In this document: piece by piece, positions 7,923-16,756 of the stretch
How the letters are laid out: the number at the start of each line of letters is the position of its first letter
Numbering within the stretch: the first letter of the stretch is position 1
Origin: Actinomycetota bacterium
GTDB lineage: Bacteria; Actinomycetota; Thermoleophilia; RBG-16-64-13
Direction: 5' to 3'
Assembly (NCBI GenBank): GCA_016278725.1
Contig: JADQBG010000014.1
Coordinates: forward strand, 1 to 45,746
Length of the DNA: 45,746 bases
Notes under the pieces: model-generated
What the model was told of the DNA's origin: nothing
The model's database searches: none
The model's input: only the letters and a program-made list of their open reading frames with translations
Translations under genes and position numbers: made by a program

Positions 7923-8795
7923 TCATGGTGAGAGCGGCACTCGGGGGCGGGCGCCTTTGGCCGTCGTGGCGCGTCCGGCCGCGCGAACGGCTCTCTTCGC
8001 GGCAACGATCAGCGATAGGTCGCGGGCAAGGCCGTCTGCGACGGTCGCACAGAATGTATCGCCAGCTCCGGTGGTATCCACAGGACGGACGGGAAGTGCC
8101 GGGAGATGCTGGTATTTGCCGTGGTTAATGACTAGCGCGCCGTCCGCACCCAGGGTCACTATGACGTTGTCGACCCCGAGTATCGAGGCAAGCTCTGCAA
8201 TTTCGGCGTGGGCCGAGGGGCAGGTGGTGCCTGTCAGCGTCCCCAGTTCGCTCGTGTTAGGAATGAGGACGTCGACCCGGGATAAAAGGTCCTCGGGGAG
8301 TGGCCGTGCCGGCGCCGGATTAAGCACCCGGACACCGACTGCCAGCTCAAGCGCAGCTTTTACCGCTTCGAGAGGGACTTCGAGTTGAACCAGGAGCACT
8401 CTGGCCTGGACCAACTGATCCGTGGCCGCGGCCACGTCCTCCCGTGTGACGAGCGCATTGGCCCCGGGCGACACCACGATGAAGTTCTCGGCGTGCGGAT
8501 CGACGCAGATGAACGCCGCACCGCTGGGGCCTGGGCTGTCGCGCAGATACGATACGTCGACGCCCTCGCTGCGCAGGTCGGCCCGGATCGAGCGTCCGTC
8601 AGCGTCGCTTCCCACCCGACCGACGAAGGCCACCGATCGCCCGAAGCGGGCGGCGACGACTGCCTGGTTTGCTCCCTTGCCGCCCTGGCCTGCCGCGACG
8701 GGACCGCCGGTAACGGTCTCCCCGGGCTCGGGAAAATGCGCGACGACAACGGTGCGGTCGATGTTCGCGCTGCCGACAACTACGATCTCGGCCAT
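7923..8795 (-). CDS. ribokinase-like PfkB-family sugar kinase
   Basis: ATP-dependent sugar kinase of 290 residues. It has the N-terminal PfkB pattern VVVGSANIDRTVVV and GGKGANQAVVAARFG and the C-terminal signature VDTTGAGDTF with the catalytic Asp, so it should be active. Closest in type to ribokinase or to kinases of modified sugars. It is the last gene of the minus arm, after transketolase and the transaldolase relic, and ATG 8795 lies 5 bases after the relic's stop. In a tetritol cluster it might phosphorylate a pentose or a polyol; ribose feeding into transketolase is the simplest guess. Confidence 0.88.
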   Translation of the reverse strand: MAEIVVVGSANIDRTVVVAHFPEPGETVTGGPVAAGQGGKGANQAVVAARFGRSVAFVGRVGSDADGRSIRADLRSEGVDVSYLRDSPGPSGAAFICVDPHAENFIVVSPGANALVTREDVAAATDQLVQARVLLVQLEVPLEAVKAALELAVGVRVLNPAPARPLPEDLLSRVDVLIPNTSELGTLTGTTCPSAHAEIAELASILGVDNVIVTLGADGALVINHGKYQHLPALPVRPVDTTGAGDTFCATVADGLARDLSLIVAAKRAVRAAGRATTAKGARPRVPLSP

Positions 8796-8800
8796 GCTGC

Positions 8801-9076
8801 CTACCTCGTTTCCAGAACCTCGCGCTTGGAGTATAGGGCCTCGAGCAGCTGCTCAAAGCTCTGCTCGAACGCCGCGACCCCTTGATTCTCCAGGGTGACT
8901 GCGACGTCGGGCATGTCGACCCCGACCTCGGCCAGCGCGACCCAGACGCGCCCCTCCTCGTCCACGTTCGCGTCGACGCTCCGGGCCAGCGTACAGTGGT
9001 CGCTGAAGGCCTCACAGGTTTCTTCGGGCAGAGTGGTGACGGTGTGCGGACAGCGCGGGAGGGTTAGCTGCGGCAT
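8801..9076 (-). pseudogene. C-terminal relic of transaldolase (91 codons)
   Basis: Short frame with its own ATG at 9076, eight bases after the transketolase stop, and GGAGATCCC upstream. From residue 10 the protein reads PHTVTTLPEETCEAFSDH, then ALAEVGVDMPDVAVTLENQG and FEQSFEQLLEAL, which is the C-terminal tail of actinobacterial-type transaldolases. The barrel with the Schiff-base lysine is missing, so it cannot be a working transaldolase. The first nine residues have no counterpart. It may be a deletion relic that happens to stay translatable, or a small protein kept for another role, such as a helper of transketolase. Confidence 0.6.
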
Positions 9077-9084
9077 GGGATCTC

Positions 9085-11055
9085 CTAGAGCAGGGCGTGG
9101 GCGCGGGCGACCACGGCGTCGACATTGATCCCGAGCTGTTCTAGGACCAGGCCCCCCGGGGCGCTGGTGCCGAACCGGTCGATGCCGATTGCGGCATCGG
9201 CGTATTCCTTCCAGCCGAAGGTGCTCGCTGCCTCGACCGAGAGTACCGGGACCCCCGGGGGCAGCAGTTGTCGCCGGTATCCTTCGTCCTGGGCTGCGAA
9301 TCTGTCCCAACTGGGCAGGCTGACGACTCGGGCCGGCACGCCCTCCGCGGCCAGGCGCTCGGCCGCCTCTACACAGAGCGCGACCTCGCTGCCGGTGGCC
9401 AGGAGCACGAGGGCCGGAGCGCCATCGGGTTCGCGCACGATTCCGGCGCCGCGCGTGACAGCCGAGCCGTCGGTGACGGTCGGTACTTCCTGCCGGGTTA
9501 GGACCAGCACGGTCGGCCCGTCGTGTTCGACGACAACCCGCCAAGCGGACACGGTCTCGTTGGCGTCCGCGGGCCGGATCACCTGCAGGTCGGGCACCGC
9601 GCGCAGGGTGGCCAGATGCTCGATCGGTTGGTGCGTGGGTCCGTCCTCGCCGACGCCCACGGAGTCGTGGGTGTAGACGAATACCGCTTTTGCGCGCGAG
9701 AGTGCGGCCAGGCGGACGGGCGGGCGCATGTAATCCAGAAAGACGAAGAACGTCCCGCCAACGGGCAGCACCCCTCCGTGGCGGGCCATGCCCACCAGCG
9801 CCGCTCCCATGGCGTGCTCGCGGATGCCGAAGTAGATCTGGCGGGCCTCCGGAGCGGTCGCGGCGTGCCGCGGCTCCTCACTCAGCCTCGTCCCCGTGTT
9901 GCCGGTCAGGTCGGCGGAGCCCGCAAGCAAGCCGGGCAGCCCCTCGGCCGACGCGTTGAGAGCGTCGTTGATCGCCGAGCGGGTTGCGACGCTGCGGCCC
10001 TGGTCGTAGGTCGGCAGATTATCGGCCCACCCCGCGACGCCCCCGCCCGACCAAGCTCCGAGCCAGCGCGGGTCCGCGCGCACGTCCTCGGTGCGCGCTT
10101 CCCACTTGGCGTAGGCCGCCGCGCCGCGGGCGCCGGCGTGCCGACGGTACGATTCGACCAGATCCTCGGGCGCCCAGAAGGGCTCGTCCGGGATTCCCAT
10201 CGCTTCCTTGGTGCGGCTGACGTCGACCCCGTCGAAGGCCAGCCCGTGGGCTTCGTGGTCGTCGGTGTGATCCGGCGAAGGCACGCCGATGTGGGAGCGC
10301 AGCACGATCAACGACGGGCGGTCCTCGATCCCCTTGGCCGCCCGCAAGGCCTGTTCGAGTGCTTCGGTGTCGTCGGCAATCTCGCCCACTTCGTGGACGT
10401 CCCAGCCATAGCCCGTGAAGCGAGAGACGACGTCGTCAGTGCACGACAGCGAAGTCTCGCCGTCGATGGTGATGTGGTTGTCATCAAAGACGCAAATCAG
10501 CCGCCCCAGGCCCAAATGCCCGGCGAGCGATGCCGCCTCGTGGCTGACCCCTTCCATCAGGCAGCCGTCGCCAGCGATGACCCAGGTATGGTGGTCCACG
10601 GCCCCGGGGCCAAAGGTTGCGCGCAGGTGCCGTTCCGCGATGGCCATTCCGACGGCGTTGCCCAGTCCCTGCCCGAGCGGTCCGGTGGTCACCTCGACGC
10701 CGAGGGTGTGGCCGGCCTCAGGATGGCCTGGGGTGGCCGATCCCCATTGACGGAAGGCCCGCAGGTCGTCGAGTTCCAGACCGTAGCCGGTCAGGTAGAG
10801 CATCGCGTATTGCAGAATCGAGGCGTGCCCATTGGATAGGATGAAGCGGTCGCGATCCGGCCAATCGGGGTGCGCCGGGTCGTACTTCATCACCCGGCTG
10901 AACAGCACGTGCGCCAAGGGGGCGAGGGCCATCGCCGTCCCCTGATGACCGCTCGCCGCAGCGAGAGGCGCGTCCATCGCGAGGCCACGCACCATGGATA
11001 TGGCCAGTGCCTGTTCAGCGGGGGAGAGCTCGGTGTCAAGAGTGATTGCTGTCAT
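9085..11055 (-). CDS. tkt: transketolase
   Basis: Thiamine-diphosphate enzyme of 656 residues, full length, that moves two-carbon units between sugar phosphates, for example erythrose 4-phosphate plus xylulose 5-phosphate to fructose 6-phosphate plus glyceraldehyde 3-phosphate. The cofactor motif is visible as GDGCLMEGVSHEAAS to DDNHITIDG; the early HQGTAMALAPLAHVLF and HPEAGHTLGVEVTTGPLGQG blocks, the EHAMGAALVGMA glutamate and the C-terminal GLVLEQLGI all fit. In this cluster it would consume the erythrose 4-phosphate made by the plus-strand genes. It sits between the polyol dehydrogenase and the transaldolase relic on the same strand. Confidence 0.96.
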   Translation of the reverse strand: MTAITLDTELSPAEQALAISMVRGLAMDAPLAAASGHQGTAMALAPLAHVLFSRVMKYDPAHPDWPDRDRFILSNGHASILQYAMLYLTGYGLELDDLRAFRQWGSATPGHPEAGHTLGVEVTTGPLGQGLGNAVGMAIAERHLRATFGPGAVDHHTWVIAGDGCLMEGVSHEAASLAGHLGLGRLICVFDDNHITIDGETSLSCTDDVVSRFTGYGWDVHEVGEIADDTEALEQALRAAKGIEDRPSLIVLRSHIGVPSPDHTDDHEAHGLAFDGVDVSRTKEAMGIPDEPFWAPEDLVESYRRHAGARGAAAYAKWEARTEDVRADPRWLGAWSGGGVAGWADNLPTYDQGRSVATRSAINDALNASAEGLPGLLAGSADLTGNTGTRLSEEPRHAATAPEARQIYFGIREHAMGAALVGMARHGGVLPVGGTFFVFLDYMRPPVRLAALSRAKAVFVYTHDSVGVGEDGPTHQPIEHLATLRAVPDLQVIRPADANETVSAWRVVVEHDGPTVLVLTRQEVPTVTDGSAVTRGAGIVREPDGAPALVLLATGSEVALCVEAAERLAAEGVPARVVSLPSWDRFAAQDEGYRRQLLPPGVPVLSVEAASTFGWKEYADAAIGIDRFGTSAPGGLVLEQLGINVDAVVARAHALL

Positions 11056-11147
11056 GCGGGCCTCGCGGGGGATCGTTGGCAGGTGAAGATGAGGGTGGCT
11101 TCGGGCCCGAGGATCGGACCCGGAGCCACTGCGGGGAGGGGGTACGG

Positions 11148-12245
11148 TTAGGGAATCAAAGAGACTTTGATCGATTTCTTTCCTTCGTCTACCAACGCCA
11201 GGCCCTCTTGGAACTGCTCCAGGGGCAGCTGATGGCTGATGATCTCGTCCATCGGCAAGGTGCCGGACTCGAGCATGCGGATGGCCGCGGGCCAGCAGTG
11301 TGGACCGAGGTGGGCGCCCAGAACGTCGAGTTCCTTGTCGTCACTGATGATGGACCAGTCGACGGTGACGTCCGATCCAAAGACGCTGTATTCGACAAAG
11401 GTTCCCAGCTTACGGAGCAGGTTGATTCCCTGCGGGACCGCCGATGGGTGGCCGGTGCCCTCGATATACACGTCAGCCCCGTAGCCGTCGGTGAGGTCCT
11501 TGATAATCTGGACGGCGTCCTCCTCGGCGACGTTGATCGTCCGGGTGGCGCCGCACTTCTTCGCCAGTTCGAGCTTACGCGGTTCCATGTCGAGGGCGAT
11601 TACCTCGGCGGGATTCTTGGCGGCGGCTCCGGCCACCATCCCGAGGCCGATCGGACCGCATCCGGCGACCACCACAACGTCCTCGAATTTGATGTTGGCC
11701 CGTTCGACGGCGTGCAGCGCGCACGAAAGCGGTTCGGCAAAGGCCGCGTGGGCCGCAGGCAAATCCTTGGAGATCTTATAGACGAGCGCGTTCTCGGGGA
11801 AGACGGTGTACTCGGCCATGCCTCCGGGGCTGTTGCGCTTGAACCCGAACATGTCGTGCACCTGGCACATGTGGTACTCGCCCCGCACGCAGTAGCGGCA
11901 CTCCCCGCAGGGCAGGATCTGCTCCGCTACCACGCGGTCACCCACGGTGACGCCCCAGCGCTCGGCCGCCTCGTCGTCGATCTGAACGATCTCGCCCGTG
12001 AATTCGTGCCCGGGAATTACCTCTGTCTCGGTCCAGGCTGGGCGGTCTTCGTCCCCCCAGAACTTGGCGGCGCCGTGGTAGGCCTTGAGGTCCGACCCGC
12101 AGATACCGCTGGCCTCCACTTTGACCAGTGCCTCGCCGGGCCCAGGAGTAGGTACGGGGACTTCTTCGAGCCGGTAGTCGCCGGGTCCGTGCGAGACCAC
12201 CGCCTTCATCGTCTTGGGCAGATCGGCATTCGTGTCCCGTGTCAC
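11148..12245 (-). CDS. zinc-dependent polyol dehydrogenase, erythritol/L-threitol type
   Basis: Medium-chain alcohol dehydrogenase, 365 residues from the GTG at 12245, which has AGGAGG eight bases upstream; the longer open frame to 12425 runs into promoter sequence. Catalytic zinc ligands: GICGSD cysteine and GHEFTGE. Structural zinc: four cysteines in CGECRYCVRGEYHMC. Nucleotide site: GCGPIGLGM, then an acidic residue (ALDMEP) that favours NAD. The sequence is of the type characterised in Mycobacterium smegmatis as erythritol/L-threitol dehydrogenase, as far as I can judge from memory. Context supports oxidation of a C4 polyol to erythrulose. First gene of the minus arm, divergent from the isomerase gene. 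Confidence 0.8.
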   Translation of the reverse strand: MTRDTNADLPKTMKAVVSHGPGDYRLEEVPVPTPGPGEALVKVEASGICGSDLKAYHGAAKFWGDEDRPAWTETEVIPGHEFTGEIVQIDDEAAERWGVTVGDRVVAEQILPCGECRYCVRGEYHMCQVHDMFGFKRNSPGGMAEYTVFPENALVYKISKDLPAAHAAFAEPLSCALHAVERANIKFEDVVVVAGCGPIGLGMVAGAAAKNPAEVIALDMEPRKLELAKKCGATRTINVAEEDAVQIIKDLTDGYGADVYIEGTGHPSAVPQGINLLRKLGTFVEYSVFGSDVTVDWSIISDDKELDVLGAHLGPHCWPAAIRMLESGTLPMDEIISHQLPLEQFQEGLALVDEGKKSIKVSLIP

Positions 12246-12645
12246 CTCGACCCCTCCTGTTCTCGCTGTTGCGGTCCTCGCGCCCGAAAAAGCTCCACAG
12301 GGCGAAAGACCAGAAACTGCTCCTGCGTCAATGACAATAACATACGGCTGTGAAAATGCCAGTGAAAGTATCATGGGTATCTCCATTTGGGCGCAGGAAT
12401 TTCGTTCCTCTACGGAGGAGGCCATCCCTCATCCAGGGAAAGACAACTCGAATAGAGGGCACAGCGTCCCGCGTTTAGCAGGATATTAGCCAAGAGCGGG
12501 GGTCCGGTCCGAGGACACTGAAGTTGGGCAGCGCACATGTGAATATCTTGTTATATTGGGTGACATGCAGCACTTGTCGTTGCGGCGCGGCGGTTCTGGC
12601 TTTGGTGAAGAAGTAACGCGTGATTCGTAGTCTGGGAGGCTTCTG
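12246..12645. promoter_or_regulatory. divergent control region of the tetritol cluster
   Basis: 400 bases without a gene between the two divergent arms, with marked AT-rich stretches. A possible minus-strand promoter has TTCACT (12361-12366) and TATGTT (12339-12344) 16 bases apart. A 9-bp palindrome GTCAATGAC lies at 12327-12335 and TGTGAATAT...ATATT elements at about 12540-12560. Any of these may be bound by the DeoR-type regulator of the cluster. No site is certain. Confidence 0.4.
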
Positions 12646-13431
12646 ATGCCTGAGAAGCTGGTTTGGGTCGGTACAAGTTGGAAGATGAATAAGACAATCG
12701 ACGAGGCTCGGGCCTACGTCAGGACCCTCCTGCCGCACCTGCCGATGCCGGGCGTTCAGGCGTTCGTTCTGCCCTCCCACACCTCCCTGGCCGCGGTTCG
12801 CGACACCCTTCCTGCCGATACGCCTCTGCTACTAGGCGCGCAGAACGCCCACTGGGCAGATGAAGGCGCGGGGACGGGGGAGGTCTCCATGCGAATGGTG
12901 AAGGATGCCGGAGCCCTTCTGGTCGAGATGGGGCATTCGGAGCGCCGCCGCGACTTCGGCGAGAACGACGACACGGTAGGGCTGAAGGCGCGCGCCGCCC
13001 TCGACCACGGCTTGATCCCCCTGATCTGTATCGGAGAGCCTGCCGAGGTACGGACGGCCCAGATGCAGGAAGAATACGTGCTGGACCAGCTGCGGGAGGC
13101 GCTCCGCCTTTTGTCCCCGACTGAAGCCCGTCGGGTCATCGTGGCCTACGAGCCCATCTGGGCAATCGGTACCGGAGGGAGGCCGGCGACCACGGAGCAG
13201 ATCGCCCCGGTCATGCAGGCAATCGCCGCGGCGCTGACCGAAGTCTCCGACGGCTGCGCCCGGGGCACGTTGCTTTACGGCGGCGGCGTTGCGGCAAGCA
13301 ACGCCGCCGAGTTGCTCCGCACCCCGAACGTCGACGGCCTGTTCGTCGGCCGGGCCGCTTGGACGGCCCAAGGTCTGCTCGAACTGCTCCGGATCGGATC
13401 GGCCCACGCGGAAGCCTCTGCCGCCCATTGA
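12646..13431 (+). CDS. triose-phosphate-isomerase-like, probable L-erythrulose-1-phosphate isomerase
   Basis: 261-residue TIM-barrel isomerase. The catalytic lysine is in SWKMNKT, the histidine in GHSERRRDFGE and the glutamate in AYEPIWAIGTGG; loop 6 and the phosphate site YGGGVAASNA are intact. The usual NWKMN of housekeeping enzymes is SWKMN here: the substrate-contacting Asn is Ser. I recall GTSWKMNKT as typical of EryH/LerI, which convert L-erythrulose 1-phosphate to D-erythrulose 4-phosphate. That fits the neighbouring kinase and RpiB-like gene. Start ATG 12646 has GGGAGG upstream. It could act as an ordinary TPI, but position and motif argue otherwise. Confidence 0.82.
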   Translation: MPEKLVWVGTSWKMNKTIDEARAYVRTLLPHLPMPGVQAFVLPSHTSLAAVRDTLPADTPLLLGAQNAHWADEGAGTGEVSMRMVKDAGALLVEMGHSERRRDFGENDDTVGLKARAALDHGLIPLICIGEPAEVRTAQMQEEYVLDQLREALRLLSPTEARRVIVAYEPIWAIGTGGRPATTEQIAPVMQAIAAALTEVSDGCARGTLLYGGGVAASNAAELLRTPNVDGLFVGRAAWTAQGLLELLRIGSAHAEASAAH

Positions 13432-13499
13432 CGTTATAACGGTGTTGTTTTGACGTACTTTGTATCGTTTGCGGGGCGAATAATGTGATTTCGGTTGCG

Positions 13500-13516
13500 A
13501 TGCTATCAGACAGCAT
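13500..13516. promoter_or_regulatory. palindrome upstream of the importer operon
   Basis: ATGCT-N7-AGCAT inverted repeat in the AT-rich 146-base gap between the isomerase gene and the DUF2291 gene. A plausible operator for the cluster's DeoR-type regulator; no matching copy was found in the divergent region, so this stays weak. Confidence 0.3.
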
Positions 13517-13577
13517 GATATAAATCGCATATAGCGAGCCAGATGTCCGTCGCCGGTACAGGAGGGGGTCTGTTCTT

Positions 13578-14222
13578 ATGGCAAACCCGTTGCGACGCGT
13601 GAAGTATCCAAAGATCCTGCTGGGGGTCGTCTTTGGGGTGGCTCTGGTGGCGGGGATGATCGCGGACACCACGTTCGTGGACACGACCTCCGCCACGGAG
13701 ATTCGGGGGTCAGACTTCGACCCCGAGGAATACACGGCCCAGGCCTTTCCGGAGATCCGGGACCTGATCATCGAGCAGGCGGTGCCGCTATCTGAGCTTG
13801 CCGCGGCCATCGCCAACGACCCGGCGGCAGCAGGGGCCGAGTACGGGCAGGACATGGGTGCCGGCCGGTTCACCTACCCCGTTTCGGTGACGGGGACGGT
13901 CGATGAGGTCGACAGTGACTATATCTACCTCTCGGTCGACGAACTTCCGGACGCAGACGTGCGGATGCCGATTGGATCGGCGTTGAGCGGCAACCCCGTT
14001 CGCGACGCCACCGGGACCATCGCATTCGGCGACTTCCCCGACCAGAACGCCTACCAGTCGGTGGCGAACTACTTCCGCCGCATTATGCTGGCCGAAGTGA
14101 TCGAAGTGCTCGATCCGCCTTCGCTGGTCGGGAAGACGCTCGAGATCTACGCCGGTTGGGTTACCGGCGGACCGGCGGATACCTATCTGCTCATGCCGGT
14201 CTCGATCGAGGTCGTGTCGTGA
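13578..14222 (+). CDS. DUF2291 protein, transporter-associated
   Basis: 214 residues with one N-terminal membrane segment (YPKILLGVVFGVALVAGMI) and an extracytoplasmic body. The body has the DUF2291 layout: early YPVSVTGTVDEV strand, SALSGNPVRDATGTIAFGDF loop, NQ..YQSVANYFRR helix, and a final GKTLEIYAGWVTG strand. Members are commonly encoded beside sugar ABC importers, often as lipoproteins, but no lipobox is present in this one. The role is not known; an accessory of the importer is likely. Its stop overlaps the GTG start of the ATPase gene by two bases, which shows translational coupling. Confidence 0.8.
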   Translation: MANPLRRVKYPKILLGVVFGVALVAGMIADTTFVDTTSATEIRGSDFDPEEYTAQAFPEIRDLIIEQAVPLSELAAAIANDPAAAGAEYGQDMGAGRFTYPVSVTGTVDEVDSDYIYLSVDELPDADVRMPIGSALSGNPVRDATGTIAFGDFPDQNAYQSVANYFRRIMLAEVIEVLDPPSLVGKTLEIYAGWVTGGPADTYLLMPVSIEVVS

Positions 14223-16756
14223 GTTCGGCGGGGACCGCAGTCGAAGTTGCGCCGGGCGCTGTCTCCGACGCAACCGCCACTCCGCCCGGCGACCGGATCG
14301 TTCTGCGCGCCGTCGACATGACCAAGATCTACGGCGTGACCGAAGCCCTCAAGGGCGTCAACTTCGAAGTGCGTCCGGGCAAGGTCACAGTGTTGTTCGG
14401 CGAGAACGGGGCGGGCAAGTCCACCCTGATGAAGATCATGGCCGGTATCGAGCCGCCGACGCGCGGTTACCTGGAACTCGACGGTGAGGTGGTCGAGTTC
14501 GGCTCGACCAAGGAGGCCGAAGAGCGCGGCATTGCGATCATCCACCAAGAGCTCAACCTCTGCCCCAACCTGTCGGCTTCCGACAACCTCTTTCTAGGGC
14601 GGGAACTGCGTACCCGCCGCCGGGACATCGACTACGCGCGGCAGCGCGAGGTCACCAGGCAGATGATGGCCCGCCTCGAGGAGGACATTGACCCGTCCAC
14701 CCCGATCGCGCAACTGCGTCTCGGGCAGCAGCAAATCGTGGAGGTTGCCCGCGCTCTTCACGCGGAGGCGCGGATCCTGATCATGGACGAGCCGACTTCG
14801 GCGTTGAGTGCGACAGAGGTCGAAGTGCTGTTCAGGGTCATCCGGGATCTGAAGGCGCAGGACGTCGCGGTCATCTACATCTCCCACCACCTCGAAGAGG
14901 CCTTGGAGATCGCGGACTACGCGGTGGTGCTGCGAGATGGAGAACTCGTCGACACGGCGCTGGCAGAGAACGTGGACCTAGCTTGGGTTGTCGAGAAGAT
15001 GACCGGCCGGTCCGAGGATTACGGCTTGACGGATGCCAAGCGTAGGTTCGGGGAGCCCTTGCTGACGCTCGACCACGTTGATGTCGTCGATGTGGACAAC
15101 GGCCGCGTTGCGGTCAGTGACTTCTCGCTCCAGGTGCGGGCCGGCGAGATCGTCTGTCTTTACGGTCTGATGGGAGCCGGACGTACTGAATTGCTCGAGG
15201 CTATCGCCGGGCGGGGCGTGGTTACGCACGGCCACATCCGGCTGGCTGGAGAGGACGTGGCCGGAACCAGCATCCGGGATCGTATCGCGCAGGGCTTGGG
15301 CCTGGTACCCGAAGACAGGCAGCGCGATGGCTTGGTCCGGCTGATGACGGTGGGCAAGAACCTGTCCCTGGCGAGCATCGGCGCCCTGGCTAGGCGCTGG
15401 CTGATCTCGCGCGGTTCGGAAAACGAGCAGATCCAGAAACAGATCTCCGACGTGCGGATCAAGACCGTAGGCGCCAACATCTCGATCACCTCCTTGAGCG
15501 GGGGGAATCAGCAAAAGGTCGCCATCGGGAAGATGCTGATGACCGACCCCAAGGTGTTGCTCCTCGACGAACCGGCGCGAGGTATCGACGTGGGCGCCAA
15601 GGGCGAGATCTTCTCCCTTCTCTTCGAGCAGGCCGAACGCGGCCTCGCCGTGCTGTACGCGACATCCGAGCTAAATGAGGCCCTGCAGTTTTCCCACCGG
15701 ATCGTCGTGATGTCCAAGGGCCGGATCGCCGGCCAGTTCGACCCGATGACCGGTATTCAGCTGACGGGCGCCGCGGGGGAGGACGGCGTGAACTACCTGT
15801 TCCAGCGGGGGAGAGGCACGGTGGCTATCATCAGTGCTCATCCTTCTAACCCCTACTGGCAGGCCGAGATCGACACGGCCCGGGCGACGGCCACAGCCCT
15901 CGGCTACGAAACGACTACCGATGCCCACGAGAACGTCCCTGAGGTTCAGAAGCGGTTGATGGATGAGGCGATCGGCGCGGGGGCGGTGGCAATCATTCTC
16001 GACCCGGCGGGCGCGGACGAGAGCATCGAAGTGGTCAGGAAGGCCACGGCCGCGGGGATCCCGGTCTTCCTGGTGAACGCCGAGATCAGCGAACAGGGCA
16101 TCGCCAAGTCCCAAATTGTCTCCAACAACGCCCAAGGGGCCGCCCTGGGTGCCCAGGCGTGGGCGGACGCGATGGGGGCCGCGGGCAAATACGTCGAGTT
16201 GTTCGGCAATCCCACGGACCGCAACGCGCAGTTGCGCTCGGACGCCTATGCCGAAGTGCTGTCGCAGTTACCCGGCCTAACCAAGGTCGGCCAAGAGACG
16301 GCGAACTGGGACCGCGCGCAGGGCAAGGACAAGATGGAGAGCCTGCTCAGCGCTCATCCCGACATAACGGGAGTGATTGCGGGCAACGACGAGATGGCGC
16401 TGGGCGCGATTCAGGCGCTGAAGGACGCCGGACGCCTGGACGGAGTGCTGGTGCTCGGGTTCGACGGCAACCAAGAGGCGGTCAATGCGGTCCACAAGGG
16501 GGAGATGGTCGCTACCGTCTTGCAGCCGATCGTCGAGGGGACGCAACACGCCCTGCAGCAGATGCACCGCTATCTGCTGACGGGCGAGACCGGCGCACCC
16601 GAGAAGCAGTCCCTGGACTGCACGCTGATCACCGGGAAGAACGCCCATAAGTTCAAGAATTTCTCCCTCCGCGTGACCAGGGAAGACATCATGGCTGCCT
16701 CCGGCGAGCAAGTCGAAGACGCGGTGGCCGGTAACGAGAAGGGAGTTGAGCTGTGA
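14219..16756 (+). CDS. sugar ABC importer ATPase fused to a cytoplasmic substrate-binding domain
   Basis: 845 residues. Residues about 25-515 are an RbsA/XylG-type double ATPase: Walker A GENGAGKST, LRLGQQQIVEVARAL, ILIMDEPTSAL, then the usual degenerate second site GLMGAGRTELL with LSGGNQQKVAIGK and LLLDEPARGIDVG. Normal RbsA ends here at about 500 residues. This protein continues in frame from residue 533 (GTVAIISAHPSNPYWQAEID) to about 815 with a complete periplasmic-binding-protein domain, roughly 80% identical to the lipoprotein encoded at 17941. It has no signal peptide, so this domain stays in the cytoplasm. It may sense internal substrate and gate transport, or buffer the substrate (inference). 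GTG start overlaps the DUF2291 stop; the permease start overlaps its stop. Confidence 0.93.
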   Translation: MSSAGTAVEVAPGAVSDATATPPGDRIVLRAVDMTKIYGVTEALKGVNFEVRPGKVTVLFGENGAGKSTLMKIMAGIEPPTRGYLELDGEVVEFGSTKEAEERGIAIIHQELNLCPNLSASDNLFLGRELRTRRRDIDYARQREVTRQMMARLEEDIDPSTPIAQLRLGQQQIVEVARALHAEARILIMDEPTSALSATEVEVLFRVIRDLKAQDVAVIYISHHLEEALEIADYAVVLRDGELVDTALAENVDLAWVVEKMTGRSEDYGLTDAKRRFGEPLLTLDHVDVVDVDNGRVAVSDFSLQVRAGEIVCLYGLMGAGRTELLEAIAGRGVVTHGHIRLAGEDVAGTSIRDRIAQGLGLVPEDRQRDGLVRLMTVGKNLSLASIGALARRWLISRGSENEQIQKQISDVRIKTVGANISITSLSGGNQQKVAIGKMLMTDPKVLLLDEPARGIDVGAKGEIFSLLFEQAERGLAVLYATSELNEALQFSHRIVVMSKGRIAGQFDPMTGIQLTGAAGEDGVNYLFQRGRGTVAIISAHPSNPYWQAEIDTARATATALGYETTTDAHENVPEVQKRLMDEAIGAGAVAIILDPAGADESIEVVRKATAAGIPVFLVNAEISEQGIAKSQIVSNNAQGAALGAQAWADAMGAAGKYVELFGNPTDRNAQLRSDAYAEVLSQLPGLTKVGQETANWDRAQGKDKMESLLSAHPDITGVIAGNDEMALGAIQALKDAGRLDGVLVLGFDGNQEAVNAVHKGEMVATVLQPIVEGTQHALQQMHRYLLTGETGAPEKQSLDCTLITGKNAHKFKNFSLRVTREDIMAASGEQVEDAVAGNEKGVEL
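15815..16670 (+). repeat. intragenic copy of the substrate-binding domain (copy A)
   Basis: This DNA matches 18148-19000 (copy B) along its whole length at roughly 80% or better. One stretch near 16068-16138 is nearly identical to the one near 18400-18470. It marks a duplication, or continuing gene conversion, inside one operon, with copy A fused to the ATPase and copy B free. Confidence 0.8.

Noticed and set aside
9523-10839. 438-codon open frame antisense to transketolase
   Set aside because: Shadow of a well-supported enzyme; composition typical of an antisense frame in high-GC DNA.
11046-12353. 435-codon plus-strand frame over the dehydrogenase
   Set aside because: Antisense shadow; the minus strand has all the zinc and NAD motifs.
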